Source: an uncultured Gemmatimonadota bacterium (GTDB lineage: Bacteria; Gemmatimonadota; Gemmatimonadetes; Gemmatimonadales; Gemmatimonadaceae). Taken from it: DNA of 12,006 nucleotides. The stretch lies in contig CAMLEQ010000072.1 in NCBI GenBank assembly GCA_946479015.1, positions 1 through 12,006 on the forward strand, read 5' to 3'. A program made the position numbers and the translations under genes. The notes beneath the pieces were generated by a model that was not told the origin of the DNA, searched no databases, and worked only from the letters and a program-made list of their open reading frames with translations. Below are positions 1 through 6,719 of this stretch, piece by piece (positions within the stretch are counted from its first letter, which is position 1; every line of letters begins with the position of its first letter).

Positions 1-735
1 CGCTGGCTCGTCAAGCCGCGCGCCTCGGGGGGAGGGCACGGGATCGTGCCGTGGCGCCGCGGGAGCCGGCTCCCGCGGCGCCACGTGTTGCAGGAGCGGA
101 TCGACGGTGTACCCGGCTCGCTCGTGTTCGCCGCCGACGGACGCGACGCGGTCCCCTTCGGCATCTCCTGGCAGCTCGCCGGCGAGCGCGAGCTCGGCGC
201 GAGCGGCTTCCAGTACTGCGGCAGCATCCTCGCGCCGGCCCCCGCGCTCCTCCCCGCCGCGACCGCGATCGCGCAGGCGCTGGTGGAGGCGTTCGGCCTC
301 GTCGGCGTGAACGGCGTGGACTTCGTCGCGCGCGATGGCGTGCCGGTGCCCATCGAGGTGAACCCGCGCTGCTCGGCGTCCATGGAGCTGGCCGAGCGCG
401 CGTTCGGCTTCTCGGTGTTTCGCGCCCACGTGGATGGGTGTGCCGGCGCGCTCCCGCGCTTCGACCTCGCCGGCGCGCTGCGTGCCGCGCCGGGCGCCGT
501 GGGCAAGGCCGTGCTCTACGCGCGCCGCTCCGTGCTCATCGGCGACAGCCGCCGCTGGCTCGAGCGCGACGATGTCAGGGATGTGCCGCACCCCGGCGAG
601 CGCATCGCGGCCGGACGTCCCATCTGCACTATCTTTGCGCGGGGACGTGATGCCGGATCCTGCCGGGCAGCGCTTGTGCGGCGCGCGCGCAAGCTGTATG
701 AGGAGATCGAGGGACGAGGGCGGAGGATCGCATGA
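1..735 (+). CDS. ATP-grasp ligase, 3' part (Orf17-like, H4MPT/methanofuran cluster)
   Basis: The frame is open from base 1, so the N-terminal part lies outside the window; 244 residues are visible. The first residues give the ATP-grasp nucleotide loop (LVKPRASGGGHG, with the Lys that contacts ATP). A later GVNGVDFV and IEVNPRCSASME hold the acidic and Asn metal ligands of the fold. ATP-grasp enzymes join a carboxylate to an amine or thiol through an acyl phosphate. A homologous ATP-grasp gene, called orf17 in Methylorubrum extorquens, sits in bacterial H4MPT gene islands, where its substrate is not firmly established. The stop overlaps the fhcB start by 4 bp (ATGA at 732-735), so the two are probably co-translated. 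A role in building or glutamylating the pterin or furan carrier is inference. The segment coded by 50-85 is an exact DNA palindrome. Confidence 0.85.
   Translation, partial: RWLVKPRASGGGHGIVPWRRGSRLPRRHVLQERIDGVPGSLVFAADGRDAVPFGISWQLAGERELGASGFQYCGSILAPAPALLPAATAIAQALVEAFGLVGVNGVDFVARDGVPVPIEVNPRCSASMELAERAFGFSVFRAHVDGCAGALPRFDLAGALRAAPGAVGKAVLYARRSVLIGDSRRWLERDDVRDVPHPGERIAAGRPICTIFARGRDAGSCRAALVRRARKLYEEIEGRGRRIA
50..85. repeat. Perfect 36-bp palindrome inside the ATP-grasp gene
   Basis: Bases 50-67 and 68-85 are exact reverse complements with no spacer, giving 18 paired positions. The match stops at 49/86 (C opposite T). It lies within coding sequence, encoding roughly VPWRRGSRLPRRHV just after the glycine-rich loop. 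In mRNA it could form a very stable hairpin, apart from the few bases needed to turn the loop. In DNA it could extrude as a cruciform or bind a dimeric protein. No function is shown. Confidence 0.9.
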
Positions 736-2000
736 GTGCTGCGTCGGCTACGGTGGAGCACGCCACCTGCCTCGGCTGCGGGTGCACCTGTGACGACATC
801 GCGGTCGTCGTACGCGACGACCGCATCGCCGAGGCGCGCAACGCATGCCCGCTCGGCGCGGCGTGGTTCGGCGACGGGACCGTGCCGGGGGAGGTGCGCG
901 CGCGCGGCGCGAGCGTGTCGCTCGACGCGGCGCTCGACGCGGCGGCCGCGCTCCTCGCCGGAGCGCGGCGCCCCCTCGTGCAACTCGCGCCCGACATCTC
1001 CTGCGAGACCCAGCGCGCCGCGCTCGCCATCGCCGACCGGCTCCACGCGCTCGCCGACGGCGTGACGTCATCCACCGCCGCCGGCGGCGTGCTCGCGGCG
1101 CAGCGCCGCGGCCGGGCCGGCGCGACGCTCGGCGAGATCCGGAACCGCGCCGACCTCGTTCTGTTCTGGGGAGTGGACCCGGCACGCCGCTATCCGCGCT
1201 TCACCACGCGCTACGCGCCGGACCCGCCCGGGCTGTTCGTCCCCGAGGGGCGCGCCGGTCGCACGGTGGCCGGCGTGGACGTCGGCGAGGCCGCCGCGCC
1301 GCCGGAGGCGGAGCCGCGCGTGCGCCTCGAGGACGGGGAGGAGCTCGACGCCCTCACCGCGCTGCGCACGCTGCTGGCGGAGCGCACGCCATCGTCGTCC
1401 GCCGACGCGCTCGCGAAGCGCGTGGCGCCGCTTGCCGAGCGACTGCGCGGAGCGCGCTACGCAGTGGTGGTGTACGACGGCGAGTCCAGCGTGCCCGGCG
1501 ACACGCGCCGCGCCGAGGGAGTGATCGCGCTCGTGCAGCAGCTCAACGCCCGGACGCGCGCGGCGCTGTGCACGCTGCGCGCGGGCGGGAACCGCAGCGG
1601 CGCCGAGGCGGTGATGACCTGGCAGACCGGCTTTCCCATGTGCGTCGACTTCTCGCGGGGGACGCCGCGCTACCGCCCCGATGATGGCGCCGCCGCGTGG
1701 CTCCGGAGCGGGGAGGTGGACGCGCTGCTCGTGGTGGGCGATGCGCGTGCCGCGCCCGTGCTTCCGGCGGACGACGTGCCGCGCGTCATCATCGGTCCGC
1801 GGGCGAGCACCGCCACTCCCGCGCCGGCGGTGGCGATCGACACCGGCGTGGCCGGCATCCACGACGGAGGCACCGCGTACCGCATGGACGACGTGCCGCT
1901 CCCGCTGCGCCCGTCGGTCCCTGGCCCACGCTCGGCGCTCGACGTGGTGGGCGCGCTCGCCGAGCGCGTCCGCCGCGCGCGCGGGGAGCGGGGCGCATGA
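732..2000 (+). CDS. fhcB: Formyltransferase/hydrolase complex subunit B
   Basis: The 422-residue product matches the formylmethanofuran dehydrogenase subunit B family (FwdB/FmdB) along its length. Recognisable blocks are LGEIRNRADLVLFWGVDP (133-150) and the WQTGFPMCVDFSRG stretch near 297-310. In archaea this subunit carries a Mo/W-pterin site and reduces CO2. In bacteria the Fhc complex instead hydrolyses formyl-methanofuran, and FhcB is a structural remnant. Where archaeal FwdB has its catalytic Cys/Sec (a VCHGP-type motif before VLALQ), this protein reads STAAGGVLAAQ (114-124), so the metal-ligating Cys is absent. Yet C13, C16, C20 and C39 form a CX2CX3CX18C set typical of a 4Fe-4S cluster at the N-terminus of this superfamily. 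The ATG overlaps the upstream stop and follows GGAGGA at 722-727. The end overlaps fhcA by 4 bp. Confidence 0.93.
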   Translation: MSAASATVEHATCLGCGCTCDDIAVVVRDDRIAEARNACPLGAAWFGDGTVPGEVRARGASVSLDAALDAAAALLAGARRPLVQLAPDISCETQRAALAIADRLHALADGVTSSTAAGGVLAAQRRGRAGATLGEIRNRADLVLFWGVDPARRYPRFTTRYAPDPPGLFVPEGRAGRTVAGVDVGEAAAPPEAEPRVRLEDGEELDALTALRTLLAERTPSSSADALAKRVAPLAERLRGARYAVVVYDGESSVPGDTRRAEGVIALVQQLNARTRAALCTLRAGGNRSGAEAVMTWQTGFPMCVDFSRGTPRYRPDDGAAAWLRSGEVDALLVVGDARAAPVLPADDVPRVIIGPRASTATPAPAVAIDTGVAGIHDGGTAYRMDDVPLPLRPSVPGPRSALDVVGALAERVRRARGERGA

Positions 2001-3637
2001 GCCGGCTGCGCATCACCGGCGGAGAGGTCTACGACCCCGCCAACGGCGTGGATGGCGAGGTGCGCGACATCTGCATCGAGGATGGCCGGGTCGTGGCATC
2101 GATCCCGGACGACGCGCCGCGCCTGGATGCCCGCGGGCTCGTGGTGATGCCGGGGGGGATCGACATCCACGCCCACGTCGCGGCGAGCAGCGTGAACGGC
2201 GCCCGGCGGATGCTGCCGGAGGAGCGGGTGCGCGACCTGGCCGCGGCGCCGGAGCTCGAGGATGGCCCCGGGCGCTCCGGCAGCGGCGGCACCGTGCCGA
2301 GCACCTTCACCACCGGCTACCGGTACGCCGGCCTCGGCTACACCACCGTCTTCGACGCCGCGGTGGCCCCGGTGAGCGCGCGCGACACGCACGCGCAGTT
2401 CGACGACACGCCCATCATCGATGCCGGCTGCTTCATCCTGATGGGCAACGACGAGTACCTGCTGCGCCAGATCGCCGCGGGCGAGCGCGAGCGCGCGCGC
2501 GACTACGCCGCCTGGCTGCTCGGCGCGGCCGGCGGCTACGCCATCAAGATCGTGAACCCGGGGGGCGTGGAGCTTTGGAAGCGGAACGTCCGCGAGATCC
2601 GGAGCATCGACGACGAGGTGGGGCACGCCGGCGTGACACCGCGCGCCGTGCTCGAGACGCTCGCCGACGCGGCCGATGCGCTCCGGCTCCCGCACCCGGT
2701 GCACATCCACTGCAACAACCTCGGTGTCCCCGGCAACGTCGCGACGACGCTCGACAGCATGCGTGCCGTCGAGGGACGGCGGGCGCACTTCACGCACCTC
2801 CAGTTCCACAGCTACGCCGGCGAGCGTGGCAAGGCATGGAGCTCCGCCGCGCGGCAGGTGATCGAGGTCGTGAACGAGAACCGGAACCTCACGGCCGACG
2901 TGGGGCAGGTGATGTTCGGCCCCGCCACCACGCTCACCGCGGATGGCGCCGTGGAGTACCTGCTCCACGCCAGCACCGGGCGCAAGTGGCTGAACGTCGA
3001 TGTCGAGCTCGAGACTGGGTGCGGCGTGGTGCCGTACGAGTACCGCGAGCGCGCCGCCGTCTCCGCGCTCCAGTGGGTGATCGGCCTCGAGCTGTTCCTG
3101 CTCTCAGCCGACCCGTGGCGCGTGGTGCTCTCCACCGACCACCCCAACGGCGGGTCGTTCGCCAGCTATCCGGAGCTCATCCGCCTGCTCATGGACCGCG
3201 CGTACCGCGACGAGCGCCTGAAGCGGGTGAACCAGACGATGCTCGCCGGCAGCGCGCTCGCCGACGGGATCGCCCGCGAGTACACGCTCGGGGAGATCGC
3301 CATCATCACGCGCGCCGGACCGGCGCGGCAGCTCGGGTTGGCGCACAAGGGGCATCTCGGTCCCGGCGCCGATGCGGACGTCACCATCTACACGCCGAAC
3401 GCCGACCGCGCGGTGATGTTCTCCACGCCGCGCTACGTGTTGAAGGGGGGCGTGGTGGTGGTGGAGGAAGGACAGTTGCGGCGCGCCCCGGCCACGCGGC
3501 GGCTCCACGTGCGCCCCGCGTTCGACGACGCCGTGACGCGCGACCTGCGCCGCTGGTTCGATCGCTATGGCACCGTCTCCTTCGACAACTACCCGGTGGC
3601 GCCGCTGCGCGATCCGCCGGTGGCGGAGGGCGCCTGA
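1997..3637 (+). CDS. fhcA: Formyltransferase/hydrolase complex subunit A (formyl-methanofuran hydrolase)
   Basis: The 546-residue amidohydrolase is of the FwdA/FhcA family, the subunit that hydrolyses N-formylmethanofuran to formate and free cofactor. Metal-site signatures are in order: DIHAH with H58 and H60, the Lys in YAIKIVNPGG (K184) expected to be carboxylated and bridge two metals, HIHCNN with H237 and H239, HFTHLQFHSY (264-273), and STDHPNGG with catalytic D381. A C-terminal metal-independent segment (LGPGADADVTIY, near 454-465) is typical of the amidohydrolase superfamily. Start choice: ATG at 1997 overlaps the fhcB stop, and the protein then begins with the small beta domain usual in this family; longer upstream openings in the frame lie inside fhcB. 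Nothing looks truncated or missing. It acts in the cytoplasm within the Fhc complex. Confidence 0.96.
   Translation: MSRLRITGGEVYDPANGVDGEVRDICIEDGRVVASIPDDAPRLDARGLVVMPGGIDIHAHVAASSVNGARRMLPEERVRDLAAAPELEDGPGRSGSGGTVPSTFTTGYRYAGLGYTTVFDAAVAPVSARDTHAQFDDTPIIDAGCFILMGNDEYLLRQIAAGERERARDYAAWLLGAAGGYAIKIVNPGGVELWKRNVREIRSIDDEVGHAGVTPRAVLETLADAADALRLPHPVHIHCNNLGVPGNVATTLDSMRAVEGRRAHFTHLQFHSYAGERGKAWSSAARQVIEVVNENRNLTADVGQVMFGPATTLTADGAVEYLLHASTGRKWLNVDVELETGCGVVPYEYRERAAVSALQWVIGLELFLLSADPWRVVLSTDHPNGGSFASYPELIRLLMDRAYRDERLKRVNQTMLAGSALADGIAREYTLGEIAIITRAGPARQLGLAHKGHLGPGADADVTIYTPNADRAVMFSTPRYVLKGGVVVVEEGQLRRAPATRRLHVRPAFDDAVTRDLRRWFDRYGTVSFDNYPVAPLRDPPVAEGA
3625..3630 (+). promoter_or_regulatory. 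Shine-Dalgarno site for fhcD
   Basis: GGAGGG lies 8 bases before the GTG at 3639 and within the last codons of fhcA. It supports the GTG start over upstream in-frame candidates. Confidence 0.7.
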
Positions 3638-3638
3638 C

Positions 3639-4550
3639 GTGGAGATCCGCGGTGTCACGATCGTGGACACGTTCGCCGAGGCGTTCGGGATGCGCGGCGC
3701 GCGCGTGGTCATCACCGCCCACACGCTCGAGTGGGCGCGCACGTCCGCGCTCTCGATGACCGGCTTCTCCACCTCCGTGATCGGGTGCAAGGTCGAGGCG
3801 GGGATCGAGCGCACGCTCGCGCCGGACGAGACGCCGGACGGCCGGCCGGGGGTGAGCGTGCTTCTCTTCACCATGGACTCCGCCAGCCTGCCCACGCGGC
3901 TGATCGAGCGCATCGGGCAGACGGTGCTCACCTGTCCCACCACCGCCTGCTTCGACGGGCTCCCCGGCGAGACCGAGCGGCTCCCCGTGGGGCGCGCGCT
4001 GCGCGTGTTCGGCGATGGGTTCCAGTCGAGCAAGGTCATCGCCGGGCTGCGCTACTGGCGCATCCCGGTCATGGAAGGGGAGTTCCTGGTGCAGGAGGAC
4101 TTCGGCAAGGTGAAGGGGGTGGGGGGCGGCAACTTCCTGATCCTCGCCGAGAGCGCCGAGGCGGCGCTGCGGGCGGCGGAGGGCGCGGTGGACGCGGTGC
4201 GCGAGCTGCCGGGGGTGATCCTCCCCTTTCCCGGCGGCATCGTGCGCAGCGGGAGCAAGGTGGGGTCGAAGCGCTACAAGAACCTGATCGCCACCACCAA
4301 CGATGCCTACGCGCCCACTCTGCGCGCGCTCACGGCGACCGATCTCCCCGACGGGGTGAACGCGGTGCTCGAGATCGTGCTGGACGGCGTGGACGAGGCA
4401 TCCATCTCCGCCGCCATGCGCGCGGGGATCGACGCGGCTTGCCAGCCGGGGGTGCGGGCCATCACCGCCGGCAACTACGGTGGCAAGCTCGGCCCGTATC
4501 ACTTCCACCTCCAGAAGATCATGCGCGGCGATGCGGGAGGGGGCTCGTGA
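3639..4550 (+). CDS. fhcD: Formylmethanofuran:H4MPT formyltransferase subunit D
   Basis: The 303-residue product is the formyltransferase (Ftr family) that moves the formyl group between H4MPT and the furan cofactor. The family start EIRGVTIVDTFAEAF, the block GEFLVQEDFGKVKGVGGGNF (147-166) and SGSKVGSKRYKNL (204-216) are all present, and the length is close to the usual about 300 residues. The start is GTG at 3639, because the family's conserved N-terminus begins exactly there and GGAGGG at 3625-3630 sits 8 bases upstream. A longer open frame from 3567 would add residues that overlap fhcA and match nothing expected. The gene begins one base after the fhcA stop and overlaps fhcC by 4 bp. Within the bacterial complex FhcD is bound to FhcA, so the furan cofactor shuttles formyl between their active sites. 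Confidence 0.96.
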   Translation: MEIRGVTIVDTFAEAFGMRGARVVITAHTLEWARTSALSMTGFSTSVIGCKVEAGIERTLAPDETPDGRPGVSVLLFTMDSASLPTRLIERIGQTVLTCPTTACFDGLPGETERLPVGRALRVFGDGFQSSKVIAGLRYWRIPVMEGEFLVQEDFGKVKGVGGGNFLILAESAEAALRAAEGAVDAVRELPGVILPFPGGIVRSGSKVGSKRYKNLIATTNDAYAPTLRALTATDLPDGVNAVLEIVLDGVDEASISAAMRAGIDAACQPGVRAITAGNYGGKLGPYHFHLQKIMRGDAGGGS

Positions 4551-5365
4551 GCGACATCGTGACCCTCACCCTGCGCGCTCCGCTCGAGCGGACGGTGGAG
4601 GCGGAGGCCATCACCCCCGACCGCTTCCAGGCGCTCGGCGAGCGGGAGATCGCCGAGCTCCCGGTGTGGGAGGGAGCGAGGCAGCTTCGCCTCGGCGAGC
4701 TGTTCGACGTGCGCGGCGACCGTGCCGCGCGTGTGCGCGTGGTGGGCGACTGCTCGCGCATCGATGCCCTGGGCGCCGGCATGTCCACCGGCGAGCTGGT
4801 GATCGAGGGGCGTGCCGGGCGGTACGCCGGCACGCGGATGACGGGCGGCACGGTGCACGTCGCCGGCGACGCCGGCGATGGGGCGGGGCTCGAGATGGCC
4901 GGCGGGGTGCTGCGCATCGATGGCGATGCGGCCGACCGGGTGGGGGGAGCCCGGCTCGGCGCATCGAAAGGGATGCTCGGGGGGGAGATCGTGGTGCGCG
5001 GCGCGGTGGGCGCCGAGGCGGGCTCGCGCATGCGACGCGGGCTCATCGTGTGTGCCCGCGCCGGCGCGCGCGCCGGCGAGGCGATGATCGCCGGCAGCAT
5101 CATCGCGCTCGGCGACGTCGGCGAGGACCCGGGGCGCTACAACAAGCGAGGCTCCATCGTGGTGCTCGGCGCCGTGTCGGTCCCCGCCGGCTACGCGTAC
5201 GACTGCACCTACGAGCCCCCACACGTGGCGCTCACGCTGCGCATGCTGCGCGCGCGCTTCGGCGTGGCGGTGGAGAACGGCGGCGAGCGCGGTCGCTACC
5301 GCCGGTACAGTGGAGACATGAGCGAGCTGGGTCGAGGCGAATTGCTCGTTCGGGAGGGCGCGTGA
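4547..5365 (+). CDS. fhcC: Formyltransferase/hydrolase complex subunit C
   Basis: The 272-residue product is the FwdC/FhcC family subunit, related to the C-terminal beta-helix domain of glutamate synthase. From about residue 65 to 215 it shows the repeating Gly-rich beta-helix pattern (for example MSTGELVIEGRAG, MTGGTVHVAGDAG, MLGGEIVVRGAVG, MIAGSIIALGDVG). It ends with a helical tail around YEPPHVALTLRMLRARFG and RYSGDMSELGRGELLV. It has no catalytic role of its own and serves as a scaffold binding FhcA and FhcB. The start is GTG at 4547, which overlaps the fhcD stop; an in-frame GTG at 4559 is an alternative that would shorten the protein by four residues. A G-rich Shine-Dalgarno-like run lies at about 4535-4543. 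The stop overlaps mch by 4 bp. Confidence 0.94.
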   Translation: MSDIVTLTLRAPLERTVEAEAITPDRFQALGEREIAELPVWEGARQLRLGELFDVRGDRAARVRVVGDCSRIDALGAGMSTGELVIEGRAGRYAGTRMTGGTVHVAGDAGDGAGLEMAGGVLRIDGDAADRVGGARLGASKGMLGGEIVVRGAVGAEAGSRMRRGLIVCARAGARAGEAMIAGSIIALGDVGEDPGRYNKRGSIVVLGAVSVPAGYAYDCTYEPPHVALTLRMLRARFGVAVENGGERGRYRRYSGDMSELGRGELLVREGA

Positions 5366-6321
5366 CGGACGGACTGGAGCTCAACGAGCGGGCGTGGGCG
5401 ATCGCGGACGGGGTGGCCGAGCGCGCGGAGGAGCTGCGCGTGTCGGTGCGCACGCTCGCGTCTGGCGCCCGGGTGATCGACGCCGGCGTGAATGCCGACG
5501 GTGGGCTCGGGGCGGGGATCGCCCTGGCGGAGCTGTGCATGGGCGGGCTCGGGCACATTAGTATCCAACAGATACGAATTGGAGACACCGACCATCCGGG
5601 CGTGCGGGTGTGGACCGATCACCCCGCCGTGGCGTGCATGGCCTCGCAGTACGCCGGCTGGGCGCTCAAGGCGGGGAAGTACTTCGCCATGGCGTCCGGC
5701 CCCCTGCGCGCCCGGGCGCGCGTGGAAACGGAGCTGTACGAGAAGCTCGGCTACGCGGAGTCCGCCTCGCGCGGCGTGCTCGTGCTGGAGGGGCGCACGC
5801 TCCCCGACGACGAGGTCGCGACCTACGTGGCCTCGCGCGCGGGGATCGAGCCGGCGGGGATCACCTTCGCCATCGCGCCCACCGCATCCATCGCCGGCGG
5901 CGTGCAGATCGTCGCCCGCATCCTCGAGACGGGATTGCACAAGATGGAGACGCTCGGCTTCGACGTGCGGCGCGTGGTGAGCGGCGTGGGCACGGCGCCC
6001 ATCCCGCCCGTGGCCCGCGACGATCTCCGGGCCATCGGCCGCACCAACGACTGCATCTTGTACGGCGGGGACGCGCGCTTCGTCGTGCGCGCGGGCGACG
6101 ACGAGCTCGAGGCGCTGGCGAAGTCGCTCCCCGCCTCCGCGTCGAGTGACTACGGCACGCCGTTCTACGACATCTTCAAGCGCTACGAGGGCGATTTCTA
6201 CAAGATCGACAAGATGCTCTTCAGCCCCGCGCGGGTCTGGCTCACGAGCGCCACCTCCGGTCGCACGTTCTCCGGCGGGCGCCTCGCGCCCGACGTGCTC
6301 GAGCAGTCGCTGTTCGCGTAA
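5362..6321 (+). CDS. mch: Methenyltetrahydromethanopterin cyclohydrolase
   Basis: The 319-residue product is Mch, which interconverts N5,N10-methenyl-H4MPT and N5-formyl-H4MPT, the step feeding FhcD. Family features include VIDAGVNADGGLGAG (38-52), CMGGLGHISI (59-68), CMASQYAGWALKAGKYFAMASGP (92-114), ITFAIAPTASIAGGVQIVAR and SSDYGTPFYDIFKRY. The length matches the family. It starts with GTG at 5362, overlapping the fhcC stop, after GGGAGG at 5352-5357. A short run of A/T-ending codons at 5557-5583 (ATT AGT ATC CAA CAG ATA CGA ATT GGA) stands out against the GC-ending codons elsewhere. No dehydrogenase or Fae gene lies beside it here. Confidence 0.96.
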   Translation: MTDGLELNERAWAIADGVAERAEELRVSVRTLASGARVIDAGVNADGGLGAGIALAELCMGGLGHISIQQIRIGDTDHPGVRVWTDHPAVACMASQYAGWALKAGKYFAMASGPLRARARVETELYEKLGYAESASRGVLVLEGRTLPDDEVATYVASRAGIEPAGITFAIAPTASIAGGVQIVARILETGLHKMETLGFDVRRVVSGVGTAPIPPVARDDLRAIGRTNDCILYGGDARFVVRAGDDELEALAKSLPASASSDYGTPFYDIFKRYEGDFYKIDKMLFSPARVWLTSATSGRTFSGGRLAPDVLEQSLFA

Positions 6322-6322
6322 C

Positions 6323-6338
6323 GCTCGTCCGCTCGTCC
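6323..6338. repeat. Tandem 8-bp direct repeat
   Basis: GCTCGTCC occurs twice back to back immediately after the mch stop codon. It is very short, and in GC-rich DNA may be chance. Nothing else was recognised in the 48-base gap between mch and the next gene besides the ribosome binding site at 6358-6363. Confidence 0.4.
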
Positions 6339-6357
6339 CGTCCTGGACCCCTCTGCC

Positions 6358-6363
6358 AAGGAG
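6358..6363 (+). promoter_or_regulatory. Shine-Dalgarno site for the EthD-like gene
   Basis: AAGGAG sits 6 bases before the ATG at 6370. It marks an independent ribosome entry after mch, unlike the overlapping starts upstream. Confidence 0.7.
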
Positions 6364-6369
6364 CCGACC

Positions 6370-6684
6370 ATGTGGGCCGTCGTCGTGCTGTACAACACTC
6401 CGACCGATCCCGCCGCGTTCGAGAAGTACTACGCGGGGACGCACCTGCCGCTGCTGGAGAAGCACACGAAAGAGATCGGCATCAGCCGGAGCGTGTTCGA
6501 GAAGTTCGAGAGCGCGCTCGATGGCTCGGCGCCCGCGTTCTATCGCAAGGCCGAGCTCTGGTTCGATTCGCGTGAGGCGCTCGACCGCGGCATGGCGACG
6601 GCGGGGTTCGGCGCGGTGGCCGGCGACATTCCCAAGTTCGCATCGGGCGGGGTGGTGGGTCTGATCGCGAACGTGGCCTCCTGA
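6370..6684 (+). CDS. Small EthD/Dabb-type ferredoxin-like fold protein
   Basis: The 104-residue protein resembles the EthD family: a beta strand with VVVLYN, then PTDPAAFEKYYAGTHLPLLEK with the family's conserved H25 in a THLPL motif. AELWFDSREALDRGM (61-75) and a C-terminal GDIPKFASGG follow. Such proteins are alpha/beta-barrel dimers of the Dabb superfamily. EthD itself is needed for ethyl tert-butyl ether degradation, though its reaction is unknown, and other members are small dimeric enzymes or binding proteins. The gene has its own strong Shine-Dalgarno and lies 48 bases after mch and 35 before an ATP-grasp gene, on the same strand. A role in this pathway is inferred only from position. 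It could be an auxiliary for formaldehyde or cofactor handling, or an unrelated passenger. Confidence 0.8.
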   Translation: MWAVVVLYNTPTDPAAFEKYYAGTHLPLLEKHTKEIGISRSVFEKFESALDGSAPAFYRKAELWFDSREALDRGMATAGFGAVAGDIPKFASGGVVGLIANVAS

Positions 6685-6719
6685 GCGGCGGCGCGCCGTC
6701 CAGCCGCCGTTCGTCGCCC

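Noticed and set aside
732..2000. Idea that FhcB is an active CO2-reducing formylmethanofuran dehydrogenase or formate dehydrogenase subunit
   Set aside because: The metal-ligating Cys/Sec position is occupied by the STAAGG stretch, and the protein is far shorter than a formate dehydrogenase catalytic subunit.
1670..2968. Minus-strand open frame of 432 codons opposite fhcB/fhcA
   Set aside because: Composition is antisense-like, no family motif is recognisable, and the plus strand codes for convincing FhcA/FhcB.
5059..5078. 20-bp GC-alternating palindrome inside fhcC
   Set aside because: It consists only of C/G steps and is explained by repeated ARAG codons of the beta-helix pattern; it is not exceptional at this GC content.
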